DNA of 64,000 nucleotides from Chryseobacterium sp. FP211-J200 (GCF_001643375.1 NZ_LSHB01000028.1:1-64000); one strand, 5' to 3'; numbered from the stretch's first letter, positions 41,695 through 51,207 are shown. Made by a program: numbers and translations. The notes: generated by a model from the letters alone, not told the origin.

Positions 41695-42671
41695 ATTTAA
41701 ATAATTCAATGATCTCCTCAACAGAAACTTTACCAAAGTAATCTGTAAGGTTGATCTTAGATAATTTTTCAGCAATGACACTGATGTCGTGCTTTTCATT
41801 GATGATCAGATCTTCAAATTCTTCAATTGGTTTGGAAGCAAAGAAGTCTCCAAATATCTTCGCCTGCTTGATCATTCCTTTTTCGACATCGAGATGGATT
41901 TCTATGAAGCCAGCTGGGATCTTGATTACTTTTTTTGAAGTTATAATTCGGAGAGAAACCAAAATTCCAATCCCAGGTTTCGTATTTTTCTTTGGCTAAT
42001 TTCTCTATTTCGTTGAGGTCTTCATCAGTCAAATTGTAGATTTTTCCACCTTCAGAATTTTTAAGGATCTCGTCGATCAATCGCTGTTTCAGAACTTCTA
42101 TCGTCGTTCCTTCCGGCAAATAATCGATAAGGTTGGTAACTCTGGAACGGTTTGATTTTGTGGCTTTATCGATAAATTTTAAAGGGTTGGCTATCAGAAC
42201 ATCACTCAGAACATTCATCTCAGAATTGAATAAAATTGTTCCGTGCTGGATCATTTTCCCGCTTTTGGCCAATTTTGCATTCCCGCTGAATTTTTTTCCA
42301 TCTACCAAAAGATCATTTCTCCCTGTCAGTTCTGCCGGAACATTCCACGCTTTCAAGAGCTGAAGAACAGGACTTGTAAACTTAGAAAAATCCATGAAAT
42401 CCTGGTCTGCCAACAATGTGTGAAAAGAAAAGTTGAGATTACCAAGATCATGATAAACCGTTCCTCCGCCGGACATTCTTCTTACAACTTTGATGTTATT
42501 TTCAGTCACATAGTCCATATTGATCTCTGCCAACGTATTTTGAAACTTCCCAACGATGATAGAAGGTGCATTGATGTAGAGTAGAAAAATATCTTCGGTC
42601 GGGAATTTCCCCAGCAGATATTCGTCGGAGGCAATATTGAAATAAGCATTGTGAGAAGGAGAATCTATGAT
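41693..42671 (-). pseudogene. lplA: Lipoate-protein ligase A, frameshifted and without a normal start
   Basis: The main part reads NIKVVRRMSGGGTVYHDLGNLNFSF and GRNDLLVDGKKFSGNAK, the RRxSGGGxVxHD signature of LplA, which attaches lipoate to lipoyl domains using ATP. After ...NYNF the frame continues only if one A is removed from a run of seven (41930-41936 on the plus strand), giving FKKVIKIPAGFIEIHLDVEKG to the end at 41693. At the 5' end the frame is open upstream (TLIIDSPSHNAYFNIASDEYLLGKF, the normal N-terminus). It has no ATG/GTG/TTG at the right place, only ATC/ATA near 42671-42666. Either two lesions or two sequence errors. Confidence 0.85.
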
Positions 42672-42694
42672 AAGAGTACGTTTGTAATTTGTTA

Positions 42695-42702
42695 CAAAAT
42701 TA
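42695..42702 (-). promoter_or_regulatory. Candidate -7 box for lplA
   Basis: TAATTTTG on the minus strand matches TAnnTTTG and would give a very short leader for lplA. Confidence 0.4.
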
Positions 42703-42813
42703 GTGGGTTTTATTGTCGATAGGTCTTGATTTTACTCATATGGATATTCATCAAGAAGCAATCTCTTTAACTTCAAATTTTAAGCCTTCACTTACATTTT
42801 AACTTTTTTTTAA

Positions 42814-43734
42814 TCAAAAAATAGATTCCTCGGTTGCTGTCGTAAATTGCTCCAAAAACTTCATTCCACGGTAAGAATTTCCTTTAGGATTCAGTTTTGG
42901 GCTCCAAACGGTGATCACATACCGACCTGGAAACAAGGCGACAATTCCACCGCCGACACCACTTTTCCCCGGAAGTCCGACTCGGAAAGAAAACTCGCCG
43001 GATTCATCATAGAAACCGCAGGTTTGCATAATCGCATTCACTCTTTTAGCTTGGCTTTTGGTCAGGATCTCTTTTTTGTCAATGATCTTTTTGCCACCAT
43101 TGGCTAAGAAAGTAAAAGCATTACACAATTCCAGAGTGGTCATTTCTACAGAACAGATCAAACTGTAGAGATTCAGAACATCCTCAGGGTCGTTTTTAAT
43201 GTTGCCAAATGACTTGATGAAGTTACAAAGTGCTGCGTTCCGAAAACCTATTTTCAGCTCACTTTCTGCAACAGTTTCAGAGTAACTGATGGTTTTTGAA
43301 TCTGTAAGATCTCTGACGAAGGCCAAAAATTCTTTCTTCGGGTCATCAAAGAGATCGATCAAAATATCAGTAATGACCAACGCTCCGGCATTGAGAAAGG
43401 GATTTCTCGGAATTCCGTTATCAGATTCCAATTGTACCAGAGAATTGAAAGGGTTTCCCGAAGGTTCTACATCTACACGTTCCCAGATCTTCTCATCCAT
43501 ATCTCTGTAGACCAGGCAGAGTAGGAGAACTTTGGAAATACTCTGGATAGAAAATTTGGTTTGATGATCACCGTAGCTGTAGTTTTCTTCATTGATGAGT
43601 TGGATAGAAACAGCAAAGTGTTCTGGATCCTCATTGGCAAGTTCCGGAATGTAAGACGCAACTTCACCCGGATTTTCTTCATTTTTGATCTGATGAAAAA
43701 TAGTCTCTATGATGTTCTGATAATGCTGATTCAT
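42814..43734 (-). CDS. glsA: Glutaminase A
   Basis: The 306-residue protein shows the bacterial glutaminase pattern: FSIQSISKVLLLCLVYRDM with the catalytic SxxK serine-lysine pair, EPSGNPFNSLVQLE, GIPRNPFLNAGALV, and near the C-terminus VGLPGKSGVGGGIVALFPG. It hydrolyses glutamine to glutamate and ammonia in the cytoplasm. Length is normal. It stands between lplA and the end of the uronate operon with no clear partner. Confidence 0.95.
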   Translation of the reverse strand: MNQHYQNIIETIFHQIKNEENPGEVASYIPELANEDPEHFAVSIQLINEENYSYGDHQTKFSIQSISKVLLLCLVYRDMDEKIWERVDVEPSGNPFNSLVQLESDNGIPRNPFLNAGALVITDILIDLFDDPKKEFLAFVRDLTDSKTISYSETVAESELKIGFRNAALCNFIKSFGNIKNDPEDVLNLYSLICSVEMTTLELCNAFTFLANGGKKIIDKKEILTKSQAKRVNAIMQTCGFYDESGEFSFRVGLPGKSGVGGGIVALFPGRYVITVWSPKLNPKGNSYRGMKFLEQFTTATEESIF

Positions 43735-43837
43735 TTTCTAGATTGAGTTTCCAAATGTATGAATTTAAATACTCAACGTCATTTTTTTTAATTGAATTTC
43801 AATCTAACTTCTAAAATCTGATTTCTAAAATATTTGT

Positions 43838-43871
43838 AAAAAAAGAGCACTCTCCGAAAAGAATGCCCTTT
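43838..43871 (-). terminator. Terminator of the uronate catabolism operon
   Basis: On the minus strand AAAGGGCATTCT pairs with GGAGAGTGCTCTTT (two G-U pairs), then a T run. It lies about 30 bp after the uxaA stop. Confidence 0.8.
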
Positions 43872-43899
43872 AATAAAAACCTTAAAAATTCAAAAAAAA

Positions 43900-45510
43900 T
43901 TATAATGAAACCCCTCTTTTCCAAGGGATAAATACATCCTGTTTCAATTGGTCTGCTTTCGTTTCTACGTTTCCGCTCGCCAATTCGATAATATAATCTA
44001 CGATCTCCTCACCAACTTCCTGAATGCTTTTTTCGCCCGTGATCACAGTTCCGGCATTCACATCGATAATATCCGACATTCTGTTGATCAGCGCCGTGTT
44101 GGAAGAGATCTTCACAACTGGTGCGATTGGATTTCCCATCGGATTTCCCAAACCTGTGGTGAACAGAACGACTGTTGCACCTGATCCTACCAATCCTGTG
44201 GTACATTCTGCGTCGTTTCCTGGCGTGTTCAATAGGTTCAAACCTGGTTTAGAGATATATTCGCCGTAATCCAAAACATCGACGATTGGCGCCGTTCCTC
44301 CTTTTTTAGAAGCACCTGCAGATTTCATAGCATCGGTGATCAAGCCGTCTTTGATATTGCCTGGCGATGGATTCATATCAAATCCTGAACCTGCATCTAC
44401 AACGGATTTTTCGAAAGCTTTCATCAATGATAAAAACTTATCTGCTTTTTCCTCATCCACACATCGGTTCATCAATTCCTGTTCTACGCCGCACAATTCC
44501 GGGAATTCTGCCAAAATCGTTTTTCCGCCCAATGCGGCGAAAATATCGGAGACAATTCCCAAAGCTGGATTGGCTGATATTCCTGAGAATCCGTCCGATC
44601 CACCGCATTCCAAACCAATGCTGATCTTAGAAACGGGAGCTGGTTGACGCTCGATCTTGTTGGCCCTTTTGATCGCTTCGAAAGAATCTTTGATCACCAT
44701 CTGGAACATCTGATCCGTCGTTCCAATTTTTTGTTGCTCGAAGATCAAGATTTCCTTGTCGCTGTTCGGGCTCATTTCTTTCAAAGCATTTTGAAAAATA
44801 TCAACCTGAAGATTTTGACAGCCTAAACTTAAAACAGTTGCACCAGCCACATTCGGGTTGTTAACATATCCTGCAAGCAATTTTGCCAACAATTCCGAAT
44901 CTTGACGGATGCCGCCACAACCACCTTGGTGATTGATGAATTTCACTTCGATATTGTCCAGAAGGTTCTCATTTCGAGACGTGTCTTCAACTTCTGCTAC
45001 GCTTTTTTCTTCAATTAATGAACGTAGGAAATTCTTGTAGGAAACTTCTTTTTTCGGTAGCAATTCGTTTTCGAAAATGTCTTTCAGCTTCTCAATGTTC
45101 TTGTTTTCACAGAAGACCAATGGGAAAAACAACCAGACATTTTTGGTTCCAACTTGTCCGTCTGAGCGGTGATAACCGTTGAAAGTTTTGTCCTTCCATT
45201 TATCAACATTCGGTGGCGTCCAACCAAGATCTCCCGTTTTTTTGAAAACAGGTTCACTTTGGTGTTTCACATTTTCAGTCGTGATCACTTCACCTTTTTG
45301 GATGGTTTGATTGGCTTTTCCAACCACAACACCATACATGATGATCTGGTCGCCGGCTTCAAAATGCTCTCCAGCGAATTTATGTTTAGCTTTTGTATCC
45401 GTTAAAACATTGTAAGGCGTTCCGTCTAGATCCACGATTTCGCCTGCGTAAAGGTCCATCAGCGCAACGACGACGTTATCTTTTGGATTTACTTTTAATA
45501 CTTTTTTCAT
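43900..45510 (-). CDS. uxaA: Altronate dehydratase
   Basis: The 536-residue protein has the N-terminal SAF-type domain (MKKVLKVNPKDNVVVALMDLYAGE) and the large UxaA catalytic region (NHQGGCGGIRQDSELLAKLLAGYVNNPNVAGATVLSLGCQ, GLECGGSDGFSGISANPALG). It dehydrates D-altronate to 2-keto-3-deoxygluconate, the last step of the galacturonate branch before KdgK. It is the last gene of the minus-strand operon, 167 bp after uxaB with repeat copy D in between. Confidence 0.95.
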   Translation of the reverse strand: MKKVLKVNPKDNVVVALMDLYAGEIVDLDGTPYNVLTDTKAKHKFAGEHFEAGDQIIMYGVVVGKANQTIQKGEVITTENVKHQSEPVFKKTGDLGWTPPNVDKWKDKTFNGYHRSDGQVGTKNVWLFFPLVFCENKNIEKLKDIFENELLPKKEVSYKNFLRSLIEEKSVAEVEDTSRNENLLDNIEVKFINHQGGCGGIRQDSELLAKLLAGYVNNPNVAGATVLSLGCQNLQVDIFQNALKEMSPNSDKEILIFEQQKIGTTDQMFQMVIKDSFEAIKRANKIERQPAPVSKISIGLECGGSDGFSGISANPALGIVSDIFAALGGKTILAEFPELCGVEQELMNRCVDEEKADKFLSLMKAFEKSVVDAGSGFDMNPSPGNIKDGLITDAMKSAGASKKGGTAPIVDVLDYGEYISKPGLNLLNTPGNDAECTTGLVGSGATVVLFTTGLGNPMGNPIAPVVKISSNTALINRMSDIIDVNAGTVITGEKSIQEVGEEIVDYIIELASGNVETKADQLKQDVFIPWKRGVSL

Positions 45511-45559
45511 AATTTTTAAGTCTTTTAAAAATTAATTGTTTGTCATTTAATAATTATTT

Positions 45560-45645
45560 GGGCAGCTATTTCCGCCTTCCGTTCCCGCTATTTTTTGCCA
45601 AGCTTTTCCCTCCGCAAAAAATGAGCTCCACTCAAGTCGGGCTGC
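45560..45645 (+). repeat. Dispersed hairpin repeat, copy D (AGCTCC subtype)
   Basis: Left end GGGCAGCTATTTCCGCCTTC, right end CTCAAGTCGGGCTGC. Inner arms GCTATTTTTTGC and GCAAAAAATGAGC pair with one bulge. It lies between uxaB and uxaA, opposite in sense to the operon. Confidence 0.9.
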
Positions 45646-45677
45646 GACGATTCAACGTTTTATGACCGAACCAAAAA

Positions 45678-47135
45678 TTATTGAATGAAATTTTTATAAC
45701 CTTGCTCAATCCCATTAGCATCGATTTCTTTCAAGGCTTTTGTCACAGCATCTGTCAATCCAGAAACTTCTGTCAGGTCTGTATCCCAGAAACTGATCTC
45801 TGACAAAGTCGCTTTTACCACTTCTCCAAGGTCATTGTTTGTCCAGATCTCTTTGAATCTTTCCAAAACGGGCGCATCGTCCATCACTGGAAGCGCTTTT
45901 CCGTTGAATTCGCCTTGGTAGAATCTGATCAGTGCTGCAAGCGCAAAGGTCAAATTAGTTGGCAATTCTTTTTTGTCGTCAACGTATTGCAACAAACTTG
46001 GCAATACTCTTACTTTGAATTTCGCAACCGAGTTCAGCGCAATACTGGAAAGCTGATGTTTCAAAAATGGATTTCTGAATCTGTCAAAAACTTCCTCAGC
46101 GAAAGCCGTCAATTCTTCTTTTGAAAGATCAAGCATTGGGATGATCTCGTTATAAACTGTATCAGAAATGAATTTCCCAGCGAATTCCGCATCGATAGCT
46201 TCCTTCACTGTTTCTTTTCCGTCAAGTATAGAGAATGCCAACATTGCTGTGTGAGCACCGTTCAGGATTCTTACTTTTCTGGTTCTGTAAGGTGTGATGT
46301 CATCAACAATCAATACCTGATCATCAATTTTGTCAAACGGGATCAAGGCTTTCAATTTGTCGTCACCTTCGATCACCCAAAGTAGGAATGCTTCGCAAAC
46401 TACCATTAAGTTGTCGTCGTATCCGAATTTAGCTTCGTATTCGTCTTTTTCTTCTCTTGGATACCCAGGCACGATCCTGTCCACCAAAGTGTTGTGGAAA
46501 GAGTTGCTGTTTTCCACCCAAGTAGAGAAACCTTCATCAAGATTCCAAAGTTGAGCGTATTGAAGGATATATTTCTTTAAAGTCAAGCCATTATTCTCGA
46601 TCAATTCACAAGGGATGATGTGAAGACCTTTGTCCTCAGCTCCGTTGAAATGTTTGAATCTCTCGTAAAGGAAAGCCGTCACTTTTGCAGGAAAATTCTT
46701 GTGAGGTCCAGCTTCTAAAGTAGCTTCGGAATCGTCAAAAGCGATTCCAGCTTCTGTTGTGTTTGATAAGATGAACTGAAGATCTTCGCCTTTCGCAAGA
46801 TCAAGATATTCCTGATAGTGATCGTAAGGACTCAATGATCTTTGGATTGCGGAAATGACGCGTTGGTCATCCACAATCTGTCCTTTTTTTACCCCTCTTA
46901 CGAAAAGTGTGTAAAGGTTATTTTGCTCTTCCAACATATTTACAAGTCCGCCGACAGTTGGCTGAACAACAGCTACACCAGCGTTGAAGCCCGCTTTTTT
47001 GTTCATCTTGTCGATCAGGTAATCAACGAATGCTCTTAGGAAATTGCCTTCTCCGAATTGTAAAAATTTTATAGGAAGTTTCTCAGTTAGACCTGAGTTT
47101 TCACGGTTTAGTTTTTCTTTAGTTTGATATTCCAT
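45678..47135 (-). CDS. uxaB: Tagaturonate reductase
   Basis: The 485-residue protein belongs to the mannitol dehydrogenase group. It has LQFGEGNFLRAFVDYLIDKMNKK near the start (nucleotide-binding region) and the conserved NGAHTAMLAFSIL and later FRNPFLKHQLSSIALNSVAKFKVRVLPSL. It reduces tagaturonate to altronate with NADH. It starts 4 bp after the exuT stop, so the two are tightly linked. Context (UxaC, UxaA, ExuT) favours UxaB over the fructuronate reductase UxuB. Confidence 0.93.
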   Translation of the reverse strand: MEYQTKEKLNRENSGLTEKLPIKFLQFGEGNFLRAFVDYLIDKMNKKAGFNAGVAVVQPTVGGLVNMLEEQNNLYTLFVRGVKKGQIVDDQRVISAIQRSLSPYDHYQEYLDLAKGEDLQFILSNTTEAGIAFDDSEATLEAGPHKNFPAKVTAFLYERFKHFNGAEDKGLHIIPCELIENNGLTLKKYILQYAQLWNLDEGFSTWVENSNSFHNTLVDRIVPGYPREEKDEYEAKFGYDDNLMVVCEAFLLWVIEGDDKLKALIPFDKIDDQVLIVDDITPYRTRKVRILNGAHTAMLAFSILDGKETVKEAIDAEFAGKFISDTVYNEIIPMLDLSKEELTAFAEEVFDRFRNPFLKHQLSSIALNSVAKFKVRVLPSLLQYVDDKKELPTNLTFALAALIRFYQGEFNGKALPVMDDAPVLERFKEIWTNNDLGEVVKATLSEISFWDTDLTEVSGLTDAVTKALKEIDANGIEQGYKNFIQ

Positions 47136-47139
47136 TTCT

Positions 47140-48666
47140 TTATTCTTTAATGATTTTGTAAGTCGGAACCAATGATTTCATGACGAACCACGCAATCAGA
47201 TAAGCCACTGCGCAGAATGAGAAAATGATCATATAACCTTTGTCGATACCGTCGGAAACCACGGCACCTGATTTTTGTAATTGTTCAAAAAAACCTTCCG
47301 GTAAACGCTGTTCTGTGTATTGAGGGAATTTTTCCAAAAGCGGAACGCCATCTACAGTTGTCCACGCCTTATGAGAATAGTCGAACAACAGACCAGAACT
47401 TTTATTGATGATCGTGGAACCAATTCCACCTGCCAATCCACCGATTCCTGTGATGGTTGCAATCGCTTTTTTCGGGAACATATCACCAACAGTGGAGAAG
47501 ATATTCGCGGACCAAGCCTGATGCGCTGCACCTGCGATTCCGATGATCAATACTGGGAACCAATAAGATATTTTACCAGTAGATTGTGCCAATAGTGCCA
47601 ACAGTGGGAAGAATGCGAAGATCAGCATCGCTTTCATACGGCCAGAATAAGGATTCATTCCTTTCTTTTCTACAAAGAATGTCGGAAGCCAACCACCAAC
47701 GATGGATACCAAAGTGATCATATAAAGGACGAACAATGGAAATGCACTTTGCGTACTGTCCATTCCGTAAACTGAGCTTAGATAAGCTGGTGTCCAGAAA
47801 AGGTAAAACCACCAAACGCCATCTGTCATAAATTTACCGAAGGCAAAAGCCCACGTCTGTCTGTATTTGAAACACTGAGCCAGCGTGAAAGTTGTTTTAG
47901 GTTCGTCTGATTCTTGGATAGAATCATTGATATCTTGATTGATATAATCCAATTCACCTTGATTAACCTTTGAATGCTCGTGTGGCTTTTTGTAATAGAA
48001 AACCCAAATTCCCATCCACAAGAATCCTAAAGCACCAATGATGATAAATGCCATTTCCCAACCTAAAGCCTTCGCAATAAAAGGAATAGAAATCGGTGCT
48101 GCAAGGGCTCCAACAGTTGCACCAGCGTTGAAAATACTGGTTGCCAAGGCTCTGTCTTTTTTAGGGAAATATTCTGCGGTAGTCTTGATGGCAGCAGGGA
48201 AGTTTCCAGCTTCACCAATCGCTAAGATCAATCGTGCAAAAATGAATAAGGTGACACTCACGTTGATCACTCGGGACACATCTTTTACAGTTGCTATGTT
48301 TTCTTTTGCACCTTCAAAGCTTACAAACCATTCACCAGTGACGATCCCGGATGTCGCAATGCCACAGAAAGCGTGTAACACCGCACCAATAGACCAAACG
48401 CCGATAGCCCAAAGAAAACCTTTTTTGGTGTCCATAAAATCCACAAATTTCCCTGCGAAGATCATACTGGCAGCGTAGAATATCGAGAACAATGCGGTGA
48501 TATTACCGTAATCATTATTATCCCAATGAAATTCTGGCTGGATAAAATCTTTCCAGGTCAAAGAAAGAACTTGCCTGTCCAGATAGTTTACCGTGGTTGC
48601 CAAGAAAAGCAAACCAACGATGGTCCATCTGAAAGTGGTCGGTTTAGAAGCTGTGGATTGATTCAT
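47140..48666 (-). CDS. exuT: MFS hexuronate transporter (ExuT-like)
   Basis: The 508-residue protein has about 12 hydrophobic helices. It starts WTIVGLLFLATTVNYLDRQVLSLTWKDFIQPEFHW, typical of the ExuT/anion:cation symporter group. The middle has LAIGEAGNFPAAIKTTAEYFPKKDRALATSIFNAGATVGALAAP. It should import galacturonate or glucuronate across the inner membrane with protons. A cytoplasmic loop of about 40 residues lies mid-protein. It sits between eda and uxaB in the operon. Confidence 0.93.
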   Translation of the reverse strand: MNQSTASKPTTFRWTIVGLLFLATTVNYLDRQVLSLTWKDFIQPEFHWDNNDYGNITALFSIFYAASMIFAGKFVDFMDTKKGFLWAIGVWSIGAVLHAFCGIATSGIVTGEWFVSFEGAKENIATVKDVSRVINVSVTLFIFARLILAIGEAGNFPAAIKTTAEYFPKKDRALATSIFNAGATVGALAAPISIPFIAKALGWEMAFIIIGALGFLWMGIWVFYYKKPHEHSKVNQGELDYINQDINDSIQESDEPKTTFTLAQCFKYRQTWAFAFGKFMTDGVWWFYLFWTPAYLSSVYGMDSTQSAFPLFVLYMITLVSIVGGWLPTFFVEKKGMNPYSGRMKAMLIFAFFPLLALLAQSTGKISYWFPVLIIGIAGAAHQAWSANIFSTVGDMFPKKAIATITGIGGLAGGIGSTIINKSSGLLFDYSHKAWTTVDGVPLLEKFPQYTEQRLPEGFFEQLQKSGAVVSDGIDKGYMIIFSFCAVAYLIAWFVMKSLVPTYKIIKE

Positions 48667-48700
48667 TTTAAGATGATTTGGTTTGTTTGTGTTTTTTATT

Positions 48701-49366
48701 TTAAGAAGCTTTTATCGATTTGATGATCTCTAAAACTTTTACTGTTTCACTTTCGATGGTTGCGTAATCTTTTGCAGCCATTAATTCTTTACTTACCAAT
48801 TTGCTTCCCATTCCAACAGCGGAAACGCCTGCGTTGAACCAGCTTTCGATACTTTCTTTGGTTGTATCAACGCCACCAGTTGGCATGAATTTTAGATTTG
48901 GGAAAACATCCTTTATTGCGCTCATAAATCCGGCTCCTAGGGCATTTCCTGGGAATAATTTTATGAAAGTCACGCCTGCCGCTTCAGCCGTGATGATTTC
49001 TGTTGGTGTCATACAACCTGGGCTGTAAAGCAAATGTTTCGAGAGCAAAAATTCTGCAACTTCCGGGACAAATCCTGGGCTGATAAAGAAATCTGCACCT
49101 GCTTTTTCGTATTCTTCAGCTTGTTTCAAATTTTTTATCGTTCCGATTCCGAGAAGCATTTCCGGCATTTCCTCATTTCTGAGTTCTACCATTTTGGTAA
49201 AGTTGCTCAATGCAAATTCGCCTCGGCTTGTATATTCCACAGCGCGGATTCCGGCTCTGTAAAGTGCTTTCAGTATATCGAGAGTTACCGTTTCGTCTGC
49301 GTTGTAGTACAAAGGCAAAAGGCCTTGGTTGATGATCGCATTGGTAACTAATTGAATTTTTGTCAT
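48701..49366 (-). CDS. eda: KDPG/KHG aldolase
   Basis: The 221-residue TIM barrel has AGIRAVEYTSRG (early Glu), GIGTIKNLKQAEEYEKAGADFFISPG, and GCMTPTEIITAEAAGVTFIKLFPG with the Schiff-base lysine in FIKLFPG. It cleaves 2-keto-3-deoxy-6-phosphogluconate to pyruvate and glyceraldehyde-3-phosphate, ending both uronate branches. It is preceded by kdgK (54 bp, containing a short repeat) and followed by exuT. Confidence 0.95.
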   Translation of the reverse strand: MTKIQLVTNAIINQGLLPLYYNADETVTLDILKALYRAGIRAVEYTSRGEFALSNFTKMVELRNEEMPEMLLGIGTIKNLKQAEEYEKAGADFFISPGFVPEVAEFLLSKHLLYSPGCMTPTEIITAEAAGVTFIKLFPGNALGAGFMSAIKDVFPNLKFMPTGGVDTTKESIESWFNAGVSAVGMGSKLVSKELMAAKDYATIESETVKVLEIIKSIKAS

Positions 49367-49383
49367 TTTTATTATCTTTAATT

Positions 49384-49411
49384 GTTCCTTCGAGAGCTTC
49401 AGGATGACAAT
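49384..49411. repeat. Short repeat of the CCTTCGAGAGC-TCAGGATGACA family
   Basis: GTTCCTTCGAGAGCTTCAGGATGACAAT-like sequence between kdgK and eda. Near-identical copies are at 50891-50915 and 51181-51207. Non-coding. Confidence 0.7.
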
Positions 49412-49420
49412 ATTTTTAAT

Positions 49421-50425
49421 TTATCTCTTTATTCTTCCGCCTTTATCACCATTCATCACATCCAGAATGTCGGAAGCGCTACAATGGTTGATGTCACCTG
49501 GAACGGTATGTTTGATGGCACAAGCCGCGTTTCCAAACTTAAGAGCGGTTTCATCATCAAAATTTAATAATCCATAGATCAAACCTGCTGCGAAAGCATC
49601 GCCGGTTCCGATTCTGTCCACAACTTGAAGGATTTCGATTGGTTCCGATTCGAAGTACGTTTCATTTGACCAAGCTCTACCTTGGGTTTCCTGCGTACTT
49701 GCGCTGGCACCAACTCTTACTTTGTCAAATATCTTTTTGATAGAAGGTATTTGCTTCTGAAATTCTTTACAAGCTTCGATGAAACTGTCTTTGTCCGAAG
49801 AGAATTTAGTTCCGATGATTTCATTAATTTCATTCACGCCACCAATGAAGATAGTGGAGTAGGACACCAATTCTTTCAAAACTTCGAAGCCTTCTTTCCC
49901 GTATTTCCAAAGGTTGGAACGGTAAGCTGGGTCAGCAGTGATCTCGATTCCTTTTTCGTTGGCCGTTTGTAAACCTTTTTTCAAAGCGATGTAAGCACTT
50001 TCCGAAATTCCTGGAGAAATTCCTGTCCAATGGAAATAGTCTGCACCTTCCAAAGCTTTTTCCCAGTCGATTTGGTTTGGATTGATGTTAGCAAAAGAAC
50101 CATTCAATCGGTTGTAAGCAATTCTAGAAGCACGAACAGATGAACCAACTTCCAAGAAATATAATCCCAAAGGATGTTCGTTTTTTGAAATGTGAGTCGT
50201 ATCAATTCCATAACTTTTTATGGATGAAACCGCAGATTCTCCAACGAAATCGTCAGAAACAACGCTCACGTGTTTTACGTCACAACCCATTGTCGCAAGC
50301 GATGCCGCAACGTTCAGTTCTGTACCTCCGAAAAAGAATTCCATTTCGTTGCTTTGCTTCATCATCCTGTTGTTGGCAGGTGACAATCGCATGATCACTT
50401 CTCCAAAGCTTACTACTTTGCCCAT
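49421..50425 (-). CDS. kdgK: 2-Keto-3-deoxygluconate kinase
   Basis: The 334-residue PfkB-family sugar kinase begins VVSFGEVIMRLSPANN. It has the anion-hole and catalytic base in DRIGTGDAFAAGLIYGL (Asp of GTGDAF). It phosphorylates 2-keto-3-deoxygluconate at O6 with ATP to give the Eda substrate. Context in the uronate operon fixes the substrate. Confidence 0.93.
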   Translation of the reverse strand: MGKVVSFGEVIMRLSPANNRMMKQSNEMEFFFGGTELNVAASLATMGCDVKHVSVVSDDFVGESAVSSIKSYGIDTTHISKNEHPLGLYFLEVGSSVRASRIAYNRLNGSFANINPNQIDWEKALEGADYFHWTGISPGISESAYIALKKGLQTANEKGIEITADPAYRSNLWKYGKEGFEVLKELVSYSTIFIGGVNEINEIIGTKFSSDKDSFIEACKEFQKQIPSIKKIFDKVRVGASASTQETQGRAWSNETYFESEPIEILQVVDRIGTGDAFAAGLIYGLLNFDDETALKFGNAACAIKHTVPGDINHCSASDILDVMNGDKGGRIKR

Positions 50426-50481
50426 TAATCTAAGTTTATTTTAAGAATCAAGATAAAAGAATCGAGATTCTGGATTTTTAA

Positions 50482-50829
50482 TTATTTAATAAAATCTTCT
50501 CTGTGCGGGCTGAAAACATCAACCAAAATCCCGTCTTCCAGACATTCTACACCATGAATGATATTGGACGGCACGAAGAATGAATCTCCTTTTTTCAGGA
50601 TTGAAATATCTTCGCCAATATTCACCTCGAACTTTCCTTCTGAAACATAGGTCACCTGAATGTGCGGATGTTTGTGCTTGTACCCAATGCCGCCTTTTTT
50701 GAAACGAACGTTGACCATCATGACAGAATCGTCATAGCCAACAATCTGGCGGTCGATGTATTCATCTATTTTTTCCCATTCTGTGGAATCGGATTTGTAG
50801 AATGTTTGTGGTGTTTGTTCTGTTTTCAT
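50482..50829 (-). CDS. kdgF: KdgF-like cupin (unsaturated uronate ring-opening)
   Basis: The 115-residue single-domain cupin has metal-binding HKHPHIQVTYVSEGKFEVNIG (two His, Gln, Glu region) and a later His in IIHGVECLEDG. KdgF proteins turn 4,5-unsaturated galacturonate, the end product of pectate lyase plus GH105, into 5-keto-4-deoxyuronate for KduI. Position between kdgK and uxaC and its size fit. A different sugar-binding cupin role is possible. Confidence 0.82.
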   Translation of the reverse strand: MKTEQTPQTFYKSDSTEWEKIDEYIDRQIVGYDDSVMMVNVRFKKGGIGYKHKHPHIQVTYVSEGKFEVNIGEDISILKKGDSFFVPSNIIHGVECLEDGILVDVFSPHREDFIK

Positions 50830-50890
50830 TTTTTTATTTTACCGTAAAATCGCAAAATTGTTAATTGCAATTTGTTGTTTTAAGTTGCAA

Positions 50891-51020
50891 AGTCCTTCGA
50901 CTCCGCTCAGGATGACATTTTTAATAATTTTATTTTCAATTTTGTCATTCCTTACGAATCTCGATTGTTAAGATTGACTTCTTCGAACCACTTCGTTAGG
51001 TTTCCTACGGAATGACAAAT
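50891..51020. repeat. Cluster of short palindromic repeats
   Basis: AGTCCTTCGACTCCGCTCAG plus GATGACA (50891-50917) belongs to the CCTTCGA...CAGGATGACA family. TTTGTCATTCC (50941-50951) and GGAATGACAAA (51009-51019) are exact inverted arms of a roughly 80-bp element. No gene is present in 50830-51207. Confidence 0.75.
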
Positions 51021-51058
51021 ATTGTTTTTTATGTTACTGCTTCTTCTATGTTGAATAT

Positions 51059-51164
51059 GCAGCCCGACTTGAGCGGAAATCCTTTTTTGCCTTTACTTGA
51101 GTTCTATTTGAACTGAAATCGTTGTGCAAAAAAGATTGGGAGCGGAAGACGGAAATAGCTGCCC
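51059..51164 (-). repeat. Dispersed hairpin repeat, copy E (AATC subtype, reversed)
   Basis: Read on the minus strand it has GGGCAGCTATTTCCG, AATCTTTTTTGC, then GCAAAAAAGGATT and CTCAAGTCGGGCTGC. Orientation matches the uronate operon. It lies between uxaC and kdgF, beside the short palindromic repeats. Confidence 0.9.
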
Positions 51165-51180
51165 AAATCTTTATTTTAAT

Positions 51181-51207
51181 TTCCTTCGAGAGCCTCAGGA
51201 TGACAAT
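51181..51207. repeat. Short repeat of the CCTTCGAGAGC-TCAGGATGACA family
   Basis: TTCCTTCGAGAGCCTCAGGA followed by TGACAAT, immediately downstream of the uxaC stop. It matches 49384-49411 with one base changed. Confidence 0.7.
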
